A stretch of DNA of 64,000 bases from GCA-2732755 sp965228265 (GCA_965228265.1 OZ245804.1:2604001-2668000); one strand, 5' to 3'; shown: positions 15,623-24,832, counted from the first letter of the stretch. Notes: generated by a model not told the origin, from the letters alone. A program made the numbers and translations.

Positions 15623-17380
15623 ATGGATTCGAAACTTCGTTTGCTCTGCATCGCATTGATGGCCGCCGCCGGCACCGCTCAAGGACAGGTTCTCGTTTCA
15701 GACGGTTTCGGTGATGGAGACCGTGACAACGACGGCATCGCCGAAGGTCCCGTCACCGACGCCGGCGACGTTGGACAGGCTTGGTACTTCGCCCGCGGAA
15801 GCTCCGACATCACAGTCAGTATCGCCGACGACGCCGCAGGCATCGGCTCCGGCAACGCCCTCGACTTTGTGTCTGATACCGCAAGCAGCCGCTTCTTGAT
15901 CTCCAATTTCGCGACAACAACCCTCGAAGACGGCGATCGCATCACTCTGATTATGGATGTCCGCATCACCGAGAACCCGATCAACCCCGTCGACACCGGC
16001 GGCATTGGCGATGGTGACCGCCGTTTCCGTATGGGTCTGTACAACGGCCGTGGCACGGATGTCACCGAAGACACTTCTGACCTCACTCTCACCGATGATG
16101 ACACCGGTTACAACATCCAAGTCGACACCGGCACCGCCGACGGCGGCACCACGATCACCGGTCGTGGCGACCCCGCCCCCAGCCTCCTCGGAGGCAGCAG
16201 CGTCTCCATGGGCGCCTCCGATTCCGACCCGGCCTATGCCACTACCAATGACTCGAAGCGCTACGAGTATGTCATCCGCCGAGTCGGAAACGACCTGAAC
16301 TTCTCGCTCGTCGTCGATGGCGTGGTCGCTCAGGATGGCGTCATTCTCGAGGCCGACCTCACTGCGAACAACCTCGATTACACCTTCGACACCGTCGCAT
16401 TCGGGACCACCGGTGCCGCGGTTGACTACCGCGTTGACAATGTCGAGGTCATCTACATCGCCGCCCCCGAGACTTCCGCTACGGAAGACGGCTTCGAGGA
16501 CGGCGATCGTGACAACGACGGCGTCGCTGACGGCCCCGTCAATGATCCTCTCGACCTGGGCTTCCCCTGGTACTTCGCACGAGGCACCAGCGGCATGCTC
16601 GTCGACGTCGTCGACGATTCGGCAGGCATCGGCACTGGCAACGCTTTCCGCGCCCTTGTCTCGACCACAAGCACCCGCGCCATGATCGCAAACATCGACG
16701 AGGTCACGCTCTCGGATGGACAGCAGATCGCATTCCAGTTCGATGTCCGCCTCGACGGATTCGCACCCGACTCCGACCGCCGGTTCCGGTTCGGCCTGTA
16801 CCACTCGGAAGGCACTCCCGTAACCGAGGACACCGGCTCGAGCGCCACCACCGATGACGATACCGGCTACATGGTGCAGATGGATACGGGTATCAGCCCC
16901 GATTCCAGCATCACCATCCGCCGGGACCTCGTTGGTTCGCTTACCGGCGGCAGCACCTCCGCACTCGGCGCAACGTCCGACGATCCGCAGTGGTCGCTCG
17001 GTACAACCAAGCGCACAGTCCGCCTCGAACTCGAACGCCGAGGCGATGAGATGGACGCACGGGCGTTTGTCGACGGCGTGCTCGCCACGAGCGGTTTCGA
17101 CCCGACGCCAGAGACCTTCTCGTTCGACGAAATCGTCTTCTCGACCAACAGCATCCCGCTCGTGTCGTTCCTCGTCGACAACGTTGTCGTCGAGACGCCC
17201 TCTGCTGCGGTCTGCCTGCCCGATGTAAACAACGACGGCATCGTTTCGCCCGCCGACTTCTCGGCATGGGTTGCCGCGTTCAACACCATGGCCCCCGGAT
17301 GCGATCAGAACGGCGATGGCGTCTGCTCGCCTGCCGACTTCTCGGCCTGGGTCGCCAACTACAACGTGGGTTGCCCGTAA
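15623..17380 (+). CDS. Secreted protein with two duplicated modules and GC-type dockerin tail
   Basis: This 585-residue protein has a signal peptide (about residues 1-22, ending AGTAQGQ). It then carries two homologous modules of about 245 residues (roughly 28-275 and 287-525). Each opens with a calcium-loop-like DGDRDNDG segment, then WYFARG, DxAGIGxGNA, and later RRFRxGLY and TxDDDTGY blocks. The tail (about 532-585) holds two EF-hand-like dockerin repeats, DVNNDGIVSPADFSAWV and DQNGDGVCSPADFSAWV, ending GCP. The modules look like beta-sandwich (carbohydrate-binding or LamG-like) domains, but I do not recognise a named family. A GAGGAGA site precedes the ATG. Position after the LacI gene suggests a role in polysaccharide binding or anchoring. 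Confidence 0.75.
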   Translation: MDSKLRLLCIALMAAAGTAQGQVLVSDGFGDGDRDNDGIAEGPVTDAGDVGQAWYFARGSSDITVSIADDAAGIGSGNALDFVSDTASSRFLISNFATTTLEDGDRITLIMDVRITENPINPVDTGGIGDGDRRFRMGLYNGRGTDVTEDTSDLTLTDDDTGYNIQVDTGTADGGTTITGRGDPAPSLLGGSSVSMGASDSDPAYATTNDSKRYEYVIRRVGNDLNFSLVVDGVVAQDGVILEADLTANNLDYTFDTVAFGTTGAAVDYRVDNVEVIYIAAPETSATEDGFEDGDRDNDGVADGPVNDPLDLGFPWYFARGTSGMLVDVVDDSAGIGTGNAFRALVSTTSTRAMIANIDEVTLSDGQQIAFQFDVRLDGFAPDSDRRFRFGLYHSEGTPVTEDTGSSATTDDDTGYMVQMDTGISPDSSITIRRDLVGSLTGGSTSALGATSDDPQWSLGTTKRTVRLELERRGDEMDARAFVDGVLATSGFDPTPETFSFDEIVFSTNSIPLVSFLVDNVVVETPSAAVCLPDVNNDGIVSPADFSAWVAAFNTMAPGCDQNGDGVCSPADFSAWVANYNVGCP

Positions 17381-17411
17381 TGCACCCTGCCTCGATGTGA
17401 GATCCACAACA

Positions 17412-17443
17412 GGCTTTCGCCGGCGGACACGTCGGCGAAAGCC
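17412..17443 (+). terminator. Perfect 11-bp stem-loop (terminator or processing hairpin)
   Basis: GGCTTTCGCCG pairs perfectly with CGGCGAAAGCC around a 10-nt loop, 31 bp after the stop of the duplicated secreted protein and 54 bp before the pseudopilin gene. No T-tract follows, so it may act as a weak terminator or an mRNA 3'-end stabiliser rather than a classic intrinsic terminator. Confidence 0.55.
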
Positions 17444-17497
17444 ATTCACCACCAAACCCGTGTCACACCATCACGTGGCATACTCGGAGAAGGCTTC

Positions 17498-18406
17498 ATG
17501 TTTGGAAGTGCACATAGGCGGGGTGCGTTTACCCTCATTGAACTCCTGGTTGTCATCGCAATCATCGCGCTGCTGATCGGTATTCTGCTGCCCGCGCTCG
17601 GAAAGGCACGCAAAGCAGGTAAGACCGCGCTCTGTATGAGCAACCAGCGGCAGATCGGCATCGGCCACGGCGTCTACTCCGCGGCTTTCGATGACATCAT
17701 CATCTGGCCCGGTATCCCTGTCATCGGAAAGGACAACCCGGGTGACCAGTCCATCTTCTGGTTCCAGATCATGAGCAACTACGTCATGAATGACCAGGGC
17801 GAACGCGAAGCACGTTCCGCGGTCTTCAGGTGTCCCGAATTCAAATCATTCCTCTCGGAAGAAGAACTCCGCGACACCGACCTCCCCGACCAGATCAGCT
17901 ACCGCACCGGCATCGGCATGAACAGACGCCTGCTGGCCCCCGACCCCTTCGTTCGGTACTCATACCCGCCCGAGCTCAACAAGTTCAACATTCCTCGCAG
18001 CGCCATCATGAGTTACGGCGACCAGGCGCTCAACGACACCTTCATGTCGCCTGACTTCGGTGAGCACGGCATCGTCGGAAGACCTTGGCGCCACTTCCAG
18101 ATCAAGTTCCCCGCTTCCAAGATTACCAACGGCGACAGCGGCGGCACATGGCTCGACGCGAGCCGCACGACCGACTCAAGCTGGAAGTTCGCCTTCTGGA
18201 ACGATCAGACCGACGGCAGCTCGTACGACCAGCACGGCGACCGCCGAGGCAGCGGCGATCCGCACCGCCACGGCGACGATCAAGCCGCCTATCTCTTCGC
18301 CGATGGCCACGCCGACAAGATGAAGAACCTCGAAGCCGTCCAGGCCTGCATCGATCCGTTCAAAGAAGAGTACGACGTTCAGGAAATCTATGATGCATCT
18401 CGGTAA
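17498..18406 (+). CDS. Prepilin-type N-terminal cleavage/methylation domain protein (H-X9-DG type)
   Basis: This 302-residue protein has the class III prepilin leader: short basic peptide, cleavage at G-F in RRGAFTLIELLVVIAII, then a hydrophobic helix to about residue 35. The late segment HGDDQAAYLFADGHADKMKN is the DGH block found in planctomycete DUF1559-like pseudopilins. It should be processed by prepilin peptidase and enter a type II/IV pseudopilus-like structure or be exported by it. GGAGAAGG precedes the ATG. It sits between secreted dockerin proteins and a sugar esterase, so it is probably dedicated to polysaccharide handling. Confidence 0.85.
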   Translation: MFGSAHRRGAFTLIELLVVIAIIALLIGILLPALGKARKAGKTALCMSNQRQIGIGHGVYSAAFDDIIIWPGIPVIGKDNPGDQSIFWFQIMSNYVMNDQGEREARSAVFRCPEFKSFLSEEELRDTDLPDQISYRTGIGMNRRLLAPDPFVRYSYPPELNKFNIPRSAIMSYGDQALNDTFMSPDFGEHGIVGRPWRHFQIKFPASKITNGDSGGTWLDASRTTDSSWKFAFWNDQTDGSSYDQHGDRRGSGDPHRHGDDQAAYLFADGHADKMKNLEAVQACIDPFKEEYDVQEIYDASR

Positions 18407-20450
18407 GACCGCTAACACACCCATGAACAGACTGACTGCTGCGGTTCTTCTCTCTGCCGCTTCGATCACTTCGGCTCAGGAACTGAGTGTCTCCCCTTTC
18501 TTCTCGAGCTACGCGGTCATTCAACGCGACGAGCAGATCCGCATATGGGGAACGACTGAACCACGCGAGAAGGTCACCGCCCAGTTCAACGGGATTTCCG
18601 CGGAGGCCACCGCCGACGACACCGGGCGATGGCGGCTCGAGTTTCCCGCTATGAAAGCGGGCGGCCCATACACGCTCACTGTTTCGGATGACGACGAAAC
18701 GGTGACATCCAAGAACATTCTGATTGGTGACGTGTGGGTGTGCTCGGGCCAATCAAATATGGGGTTCCGGCTCGAGAGCGATATCCGCGGTGCCGAGACA
18801 ATCGCAAATGCGAAGAACGATCTTGTTCGCTTGATGCAGGTCAACCGCCGAACCTCCAACGATCCGATCGAATCCGTCGATTCCCGCGGCTGGCGCCCCG
18901 ATCGCCCCGATTATGCCGAACGATTCTCCGCCGTGGGCTACTACTTCGGACAACAGATTCAGTCCGAACTCGGCGTCCCCGTCGGCATGATCGAATCCAC
19001 CTGGGGCGGCACGCCCGCCGAGGCCTGGACCCCCGAACCGGCGCTCCATGCCGGCTCAAGCTGGTCTCAATCCATTCTTGAATCCATCCCCTCCTACGAC
19101 CTCACTCCGGAAGAGACCGAGAATCTGGTCGCCGAGTACGAGGCCAAACACGCCGCCTACATTGAACGCATCCTCGCCGAAGAACCGGGACTCGGCGAGG
19201 GATGGCACGAATCAACACTCGATGATTCCGACTGGGTGACATTCGATGCGCCCCAGTTCTGGGAACCCGTCATCGGCAATATCGACGGCATCGTCTGGCT
19301 TCGCAAGACGATCACTCTCGACGAGTCTCAAACCAATGCCGATGCCACGCTCAACCTGGGCATGGTCGATGAGTACGACGACACCTACGTCAACGGCGTC
19401 CGCGTCGGCGGCCTGAACTACCCCACGGGTGGGGCCGGTCGAAAGGAACGCTCCTACACCATCCCCGCCAACGTCCTCAAGCCGGGCGAGAATGTCATCG
19501 CCATCCGGGTGGTTGATACCCGCAGTGCCGGCGGATTCGGGAGCATGGCTGACGCGATGCATCTCGATACCACAAGCGACTCCCTCCCGCTCGCCGGCGA
19601 ATGGAGGGCCAAAGTCTCATACGACTCCAAAGCAATCGACGGCCAATTCCCGCTCGAGGGCACTCGGATGGTGACATCCGCCCAGAAGCACCGCCGACCG
19701 AGCGCCCTCTACAACGGCATGATCCATTGCATTACAAGCCTTCCAGTGAAGGGCGTCATCTGGTATCAAGGCGAATCAAACGCAAGCCGCCCGACCGAGT
19801 ACGCCTCGCTCTTCCCAACCATGATCTCCGCATGGCGTAGCGCTTGGAACGACAACGGCATCGAAGGCGTCGGTATGGACACCATCCCGTTCCTCTTAGT
19901 CCAGCTCCCCAACTATCGAACAAGAAGCGACGCACCCGAAGAGAGCGACTGGGCCGAGCTCCGCGAAGCACAGACGGCCGCCCTGAACCTGCCCGACGTC
20001 GGCATGGCTGTCACCATCGATGTCGGAGAGGCCGACGACATCCATCCACGGAACAAGTACCCTGTCGGCCAACGCCTCGCCGCGATTGCGATGACCGATG
20101 TTTACGGCAAGAACGATCCGACCGCACACAGCCCCGCACTGGCTGCCGTGAGCTCCTCTTCCGATGGCGTCGTGACCATCGAACTCGAATACGCCAACGG
20201 GCTCCATACGACCGACGGCTCTCCACCCAAGGGGTTCGCCCTCGCGGGTGAGGACGGCACATTTGTCTGGGCCGAGGCCGAGATTGCAGACAACGCTGTC
20301 CGTGTCTGGTCGCCCGCGATACCGGACCCGGTCGAGATCCGGTACGCATGGGGCTGGAACCCAGAAACCAATATTGTCAACGCAGGTGACAAGCCAATGG
20401 CCCCTTTCCGTGCCACACTTGGTGAGCACGTCCAGAACACCACCCACTAA
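18390..20450 (+). CDS. Secreted sialate O-acetylesterase-like (SASA/SGNH) carbohydrate esterase
   Basis: This 686-residue protein has a signal peptide ending ASITSAQ. The SASA fold of sialic-acid-specific 9-O-acetylesterases is visible: WVCSGQSNM (Gly-Gln-Ser-Asn block, about residue 115), then the second block GVIWYQGESNAS (about 455), with a jelly-roll sugar-binding insert between (about 265-390; NLGMVDEYDDTYVNG). The C-terminal half contains DDIHPRNK, the Asp-x-x-His catalytic dyad. It probably removes acetyl groups from an acylated polysaccharide before lyase attack; sialic acid itself is not implied. The start overlaps the pseudopilin by 17 bp, with AGGAA just upstream; ATG at 18393 or 18423 is possible. 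Confidence 0.87.
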   Translation: MMHLGKTANTPMNRLTAAVLLSAASITSAQELSVSPFFSSYAVIQRDEQIRIWGTTEPREKVTAQFNGISAEATADDTGRWRLEFPAMKAGGPYTLTVSDDDETVTSKNILIGDVWVCSGQSNMGFRLESDIRGAETIANAKNDLVRLMQVNRRTSNDPIESVDSRGWRPDRPDYAERFSAVGYYFGQQIQSELGVPVGMIESTWGGTPAEAWTPEPALHAGSSWSQSILESIPSYDLTPEETENLVAEYEAKHAAYIERILAEEPGLGEGWHESTLDDSDWVTFDAPQFWEPVIGNIDGIVWLRKTITLDESQTNADATLNLGMVDEYDDTYVNGVRVGGLNYPTGGAGRKERSYTIPANVLKPGENVIAIRVVDTRSAGGFGSMADAMHLDTTSDSLPLAGEWRAKVSYDSKAIDGQFPLEGTRMVTSAQKHRRPSALYNGMIHCITSLPVKGVIWYQGESNASRPTEYASLFPTMISAWRSAWNDNGIEGVGMDTIPFLLVQLPNYRTRSDAPEESDWAELREAQTAALNLPDVGMAVTIDVGEADDIHPRNKYPVGQRLAAIAMTDVYGKNDPTAHSPALAAVSSSSDGVVTIELEYANGLHTTDGSPPKGFALAGEDGTFVWAEAEIADNAVRVWSPAIPDPVEIRYAWGWNPETNIVNAGDKPMAPFRATLGEHVQNTTH

Positions 20451-20479
20451 CCGGGATCGGCAGCAGAGCGAGTAACAAG

Positions 20480-21226
20480 ATGAGAACCTTTCCGTATCAA
20501 CACTGCTTCAAAGCCGCCGCTGGCGTGCTCGCGATGCTGGCTACCTCACAGGCCTCGGCTCAATCGGTAACGATCGACGTCATCGCCCCCGCCACTGCCG
20601 CGCCCGGTGAGACGTTTGTTGCCGCGATCCGTGCCGTCGTCAGCCCCTCTGCATCCATCCACGCTGTCGCCGGCTTTGCGCTCGACTTCGAAGTCCAGTC
20701 AGGCCAGGACAAGGTCGATGCGCTCGGGTCGCCCGTCTTCCTGAACATGCCCGACGGCACCCGAGTCTCCTCCGTCGACCCAGATGCCATCACAAGCATC
20801 GTTGCCGGACAATGGGCCGACATCGCAGGTTCGAATCCCGATCTCAGCACAGCCAACCCGATCACCCTCTTCACGGTCGAGGTCACCGTTTCCGATTCGG
20901 CCGCCCTGGGCGAGACTATCCAACTCGTCGCAGCGAACCCGCAGCCTGCCGGCGGCATCTTCCTGTACGACGCCGCCAACCCGCTCATGATTGTCGCAGC
21001 CCCCAACGCAGCGGGCACCTCACTCACTTTCAACGCCTCCACGACGACCATCGCCAACCCATGTCTCGCAGACGTCAACGGTGACGGCGTGGCCTCACCC
21101 GCAGACTTCTCCGCGTGGGTCGGTGCATTCAACTCGAACGCCCCGGGGTGCGACCAGAACGGCGACGGACTCTGCACCCCCGCCGACTTCTCGGCATGGG
21201 TCAGCAACTACAACACGGGATGCTAA
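20480..21226 (+). CDS. Secreted cohesin-like domain protein with GC-type dockerin tail
   Basis: This 248-residue protein has a signal peptide (about residues 1-29, ending ASAQS). A single all-beta domain (about 30-185) reads like a cohesin-type sandwich: VTIDVIAPATAAPGETF at the start, AGFALDFEV, then LFTVEVTVSDSAALGETI and a final strand. The tail has two dockerin-like repeats, DVNGDGVASPADFSAWV and DQNGDGLCTPADFSAWV, ending in GC. The cohesin-like call is my pattern reading, not a confirmed family hit. Encoded 4 bp before the PL6 lyase, it may bridge enzymes or attach them to the surface. Confidence 0.65.
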   Translation: MRTFPYQHCFKAAAGVLAMLATSQASAQSVTIDVIAPATAAPGETFVAAIRAVVSPSASIHAVAGFALDFEVQSGQDKVDALGSPVFLNMPDGTRVSSVDPDAITSIVAGQWADIAGSNPDLSTANPITLFTVEVTVSDSAALGETIQLVAANPQPAGGIFLYDAANPLMIVAAPNAAGTSLTFNASTTTIANPCLADVNGDGVASPADFSAWVGAFNSNAPGCDQNGDGLCTPADFSAWVSNYNTGC

Positions 21227-21230
21227 TCAA

Positions 21231-23351
21231 ATGAGAGTCTCAGCCATTCTCGCGATCCTCGCAGGACTCCCGATCTCAGCCGCGCACGCCGACGATATCT
21301 TCGTCTCCAGTGCTGCCGAGATCACCACCGCGCTCGCCAGCGCCCAGCCCGGCGATGTCCTCGTCATGACCAACGGCGTCTGGAACAACCAGAACATCCG
21401 ATTCCTCGGCACCGGAACCGCCAGCCAGCCCATCACACTCCGAGCACAGACACCCGGCCAAGTCATCCTGACCGGTTCCTCAACTCTCGAAATCGGCGGC
21501 GAACACCTTGTCGTCGACGGACTCTACTTCATAGACGGCGTCCTGAGCGCAGGCGACCACGTCATCCAGTTCCGAAGAGGCTCGACCCACGCCTACAACT
21601 GCCGACTCACGAATACCGTCATCGAGAACGTCAACAACCCCGACATCGAAGAACGTTTTTTCTGGGTCTCCATCTACGGCACCGACAACACCGTCGACAA
21701 ATGCCGCTTCGATGGCTTCGTCAACCGAGGCGTCACACTCGTCATCTGGGACGACTGGCCCAACCGCCACACCATCGAACGCAACCACTTCCTCGATCGA
21801 CCACGCTACACAGGCCCCGAAGACGCCAACGGTTTCGAGACCATCCGCATCGGAACAAGCGATGTATCGATGCTCTCTTCGCAATCCGTCGTTCACGAAA
21901 ACCTCTTCGAGCGCTGCGACGGCGAAGCCGAGATCATCTCAAACAAAACGTTCGACAACACCTACACCAACAACACCTTCCTCGAATCCAAGGGCACCCT
22001 CACCCTCCGCCACGGCAACAACGCACTCGTTGAAGGCAACTTCTTCCTCGGAAACAACGTCTCGCTCACCGGGGGCGTGAGGATCATCGGCGAAGACCAC
22101 ACCGTCCGGAACAACTACTTCGAGAACCTCGACGGCCGCGCCGGAGGCGTCATCGTCTTCGAGTCAGGCACACCGAACCCAGTGGTCAGCGAGTACTTCC
22201 AGGTCAAGAATGCCGTTGTCGCGCACAACACAATCGTCAACTGCACCGACTACGCCTTCCGCCTCGACGGCGGCTACAGCAGCTCGGGCCGGAACCTGCT
22301 GCCCGAGAATTGCGTCATCGCTGACAACGCCGTCACAACCCCGTCCAGCAATGCCGTGCGCGGTCCGGACGACGGCATCACATGGCTCGGAAACATGTTC
22401 CACGGCCTGGGCCTCGGCTTCTCCCCCACTCCCGCCGGCATCACCATGCTCGGGTCCTCCCCCTTCACCGCCGCCACCGATGGCCTGCTCCGACCTTCCA
22501 CCGGCAGCCCCCTCATCGACGCCGCCAACGCCAGCTACTCCCCCACAGTGGATATGGACGGACAAGCACGCGACGCGTCACCCGATGTCGGCGCAGACGA
22601 AGTCAGCACCCTGACCGCGACCATCGCCCCACTGACCGAAGAAGATGTTGGCCCGGACTGGTGGGGCAAGGAGCCCCCCACCCCGCAGAGCGGCACAGTG
22701 GTCATCCCCGCCGAGACAGCCGACCTTTTCACCGATCCCGACAACAACGGCACAACGTGGTCCGTCGTCAACGAAGCAAACGCCCTCACCGGCATGGTGA
22801 TCAAGTCACCCTCCACAGGCGGCGCGACCACGCGACCCGGCGAAGAACACGACGCCCTCGCGAGATTCACCATCTCGTTCGACGCACCCGGCACTTACAC
22901 GCTCTATGTCCGCTCTCGCGGGTTCAGCACCTCATCGGACAGCTTCTACGCACCCGAAGAACTCGACGCCTCGCCCGAGTACAACCAATCTTCCTCGAGC
23001 AACAGCGACTTCCGCTGGAACGCGCCCACTTCAATCCTCGTTCAGCAGGCCGACGTCGGACTGCCACGCACGATCACGATCGGCAAACGCGAACCCAACA
23101 CCGAGATCGACGCCCTCATCATGAGCACCGACAACGGCCTCAACGATAACGATCTCGACCAGCTCGTCATGCAGCACTCCGCGTGTACCGGCGACCTCAA
23201 CCACGACGGCCGAACCGACTTCCTCGATTACACGCTCTACATGAACTGGTTCAACACGGGCGATCTCGGCGCAGACCTCGACAACGACGGCAACATCGAC
23301 GCCGCGGACCACGACGAGATCCTCTCCAGACTCAACTCGCCCTGCCCGTAA
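21231..23351 (+). CDS. Polysaccharide lyase family 6 (chondroitinase B/alginate lyase)
   Basis: This 706-residue secreted protein has a signal peptide (residues 1-20, ending AAHA). Its PL6 right-handed beta-helix contains the hallmark EIISNK (Lys239) and GTLTLRHGNNALVEGNFF (Arg260). The Lys-Arg spacing of 21 matches the Lys250/Arg271 pair of chondroitinase B, so the catalytic base and acid are present. After the helix (about residues 22-460) come a linker, a beta-sandwich (about 490-650) and a dockerin-like end (DLNHDGRTDFLDYT, DLDNDGNIDAADHD). It should cleave alginate or a related uronan by beta-elimination outside the cytoplasm. The frame is open to 20991 upstream, but the ATG at 21231 begins the signal peptide. 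Confidence 0.93.
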   Translation: MRVSAILAILAGLPISAAHADDIFVSSAAEITTALASAQPGDVLVMTNGVWNNQNIRFLGTGTASQPITLRAQTPGQVILTGSSTLEIGGEHLVVDGLYFIDGVLSAGDHVIQFRRGSTHAYNCRLTNTVIENVNNPDIEERFFWVSIYGTDNTVDKCRFDGFVNRGVTLVIWDDWPNRHTIERNHFLDRPRYTGPEDANGFETIRIGTSDVSMLSSQSVVHENLFERCDGEAEIISNKTFDNTYTNNTFLESKGTLTLRHGNNALVEGNFFLGNNVSLTGGVRIIGEDHTVRNNYFENLDGRAGGVIVFESGTPNPVVSEYFQVKNAVVAHNTIVNCTDYAFRLDGGYSSSGRNLLPENCVIADNAVTTPSSNAVRGPDDGITWLGNMFHGLGLGFSPTPAGITMLGSSPFTAATDGLLRPSTGSPLIDAANASYSPTVDMDGQARDASPDVGADEVSTLTATIAPLTEEDVGPDWWGKEPPTPQSGTVVIPAETADLFTDPDNNGTTWSVVNEANALTGMVIKSPSTGGATTRPGEEHDALARFTISFDAPGTYTLYVRSRGFSTSSDSFYAPEELDASPEYNQSSSSNSDFRWNAPTSILVQQADVGLPRTITIGKREPNTEIDALIMSTDNGLNDNDLDQLVMQHSACTGDLNHDGRTDFLDYTLYMNWFNTGDLGADLDNDGNIDAADHDEILSRLNSPCP

Positions 23352-23387
23352 GCGTCAGCCAACCGGGCATCCAAGCTGCGTAGCCGA

Positions 23388-24659
23388 TCAGTCCTCGACA
23401 GGCCAGAAGTAGGCCATCCACTGATCTTTCGGTTCGAGCTCGGGCAGATCCTCGATGGCCTCACTGAAGTCCGCGCCCGGGATGTTGAGCGTGGCCATCC
23501 GGAAGAGCTGGTTGTACATGTTGACCCGCGTCGGCTTGATCTGCTGATAGGGCCATTCTTCGTGCCCGGTCACGTACGGCACCATGAACTCGATGCCCCG
23601 CCGGATGCTCCGGCCGTCGTCCGTCTCATGGCTCAGCAGATCCACACCGACTTTCTCCGCGTAGATCCCCATGTCCGTCAACGCCCGCAGGTTGAAGCAG
23701 CTGTAATCCGCAGCCATTGTGCGCTCAAGCTCGTGAGGCTGCCGCCCATCCGGCTCAATCTGATCCCGGATACGCACGAACCCTTCCTGGACAATCTCCG
23801 CAGCCAGCTCCGTATCTCCCGAAAAGAGCGCGTACTGAGCGATCTGCGTGTGACACCACGTCCCGTGATTGTTCTCCGAGGCGCGTTCATCCTTGCCGTG
23901 CTTGCTCGTCATGAGCCACTGGGCATACTCGCCATACCACTGACGCACGCCCGCGTCATCAGACTCCGTCCACGCCGGCGAAGACTTGATCATCTCCACC
24001 GCATCGGCGACGAACCTGATCCTGTTTGTCTCGATGATGCCGCCCTTGCGTCCCTCAGAACGCCCCGGCACAAACTGACCGAACTGGATCCGCGGGATCA
24101 TCCGCGTCTCGGGCGTCACGAACCAGGCCCGCAGATGAGCCGCGGCCCGTTCGGCAAACCGCTCATCCCCGGTGACCTGATACCCCATCGCAAGCTTGCG
24201 AACATTCTCACCGAAGTCGCCGAGCTTGTTCGCGTCGTACTTCTCCCGGTCCGGATTGATCTCGCCATCGCGTCGTATGTAAGGCAACCCGTCTTCCTTC
24301 TCAGGATCGGGCCACCAGTACGGACTGAGCGAGACATAATCCCGTGGATCCCCGCTGGGTGCGGTGAACTTCCCGCCCTCTTTCCCATCCACCACCGTCA
24401 CGATCGGCTCTGCCAAAGCCGCCTCCGCCTCGGCGATCACGGCTTCACGCGCGTAAACCAAGGCCTCATTCCCGGAAGCCACAAGCTTCGCCGCCCGCTC
24501 CAGATCCTCAGGCGAGAATAGGTACATCTGATCGGGAGCCCGCAAGGCCGAGCCCGATTCACCCGCCTGAGGCTGAGCCACCGAGCAGCCAGCTCCAAAC
24601 ACCGAAGCGCAGCACACCCCACCGACAAGCCACGAAACCAGCTTCCTGCCACGCATCAT
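23388..24659 (-). CDS. Alginate lyase family lipoprotein (PF05426-type)
   Basis: This 423-residue protein has a lipoprotein signal with lipobox-like FGAGC (Cys25). It then shows the alpha-barrel alginate_lyase pattern: DYVSLSPYWWPDP, RKLAMGYQVTGDERFAERAAAHLRAW (no longer stretch needed), ENNHGTW with the catalytic-type Asn/His, ELERTMAADYSCFNLRAL and a late EWPYQQIKP. This pattern is shared by PL5 and PL38-like lyases; I cannot separate alginate from glucuronan specificity. GGGAG lies 5 bp before the chosen ATG (24659), favouring it over the ATG at 24704. It is probably anchored to a membrane facing the periplasm and degrades imported oligosaccharides. Confidence 0.87.
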   Translation of the reverse strand: MMRGRKLVSWLVGGVCCASVFGAGCSVAQPQAGESGSALRAPDQMYLFSPEDLERAAKLVASGNEALVYAREAVIAEAEAALAEPIVTVVDGKEGGKFTAPSGDPRDYVSLSPYWWPDPEKEDGLPYIRRDGEINPDREKYDANKLGDFGENVRKLAMGYQVTGDERFAERAAAHLRAWFVTPETRMIPRIQFGQFVPGRSEGRKGGIIETNRIRFVADAVEMIKSSPAWTESDDAGVRQWYGEYAQWLMTSKHGKDERASENNHGTWCHTQIAQYALFSGDTELAAEIVQEGFVRIRDQIEPDGRQPHELERTMAADYSCFNLRALTDMGIYAEKVGVDLLSHETDDGRSIRRGIEFMVPYVTGHEEWPYQQIKPTRVNMYNQLFRMATLNIPGADFSEAIEDLPELEPKDQWMAYFWPVED

Positions 24660-24706
24660 CCAGCTCCCTTTCGAGACTCTCTTGGCACCGTAATTACCGC
24701 ACATTG

Positions 24707-24735
24707 AGTATGACGATTCCCTCCGCGAGTGTCAA
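24707..24735 (-). promoter_or_regulatory. Sigma70-like promoter of the alginate lyase lipoprotein
   Basis: The minus strand has a perfect -35 TTGACA (24735-24730), a 17-bp spacer and -10 CATACT (24712-24707), about 48 bp before the ATG. Confidence 0.6.
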
Positions 24736-24803
24736 CAAAGGCCCAGCAGCCTCCCCATCGCCTCAGATCATGCCCTTTGACGACCGGCCGCACAAATCTT
24801 GCG

Positions 24804-24832
24804 TTGCACATTAATCCGGTATCAGGTATGCT
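24804..24832 (+). promoter_or_regulatory. Sigma70-like promoter of the second lacI gene
   Basis: TTGCAC (24804-24809) and TATGCT (24827-24832) are separated by 17 bp. The -10 ends only 6 bp before the ATG at 24839, so the transcript would start at or next to the start codon (leaderless). Confidence 0.5.

Noticed and set aside
15698..17455. A 585-codon open frame on the minus strand
   Set aside because: It is antisense to the duplicated secreted protein; no signal peptide or domain is visible.
20991..21230. Upstream extension of the PL6 lyase
   Set aside because: The extra residues overlap the cohesin-like gene in another frame; a clean signal peptide starts at 21231.
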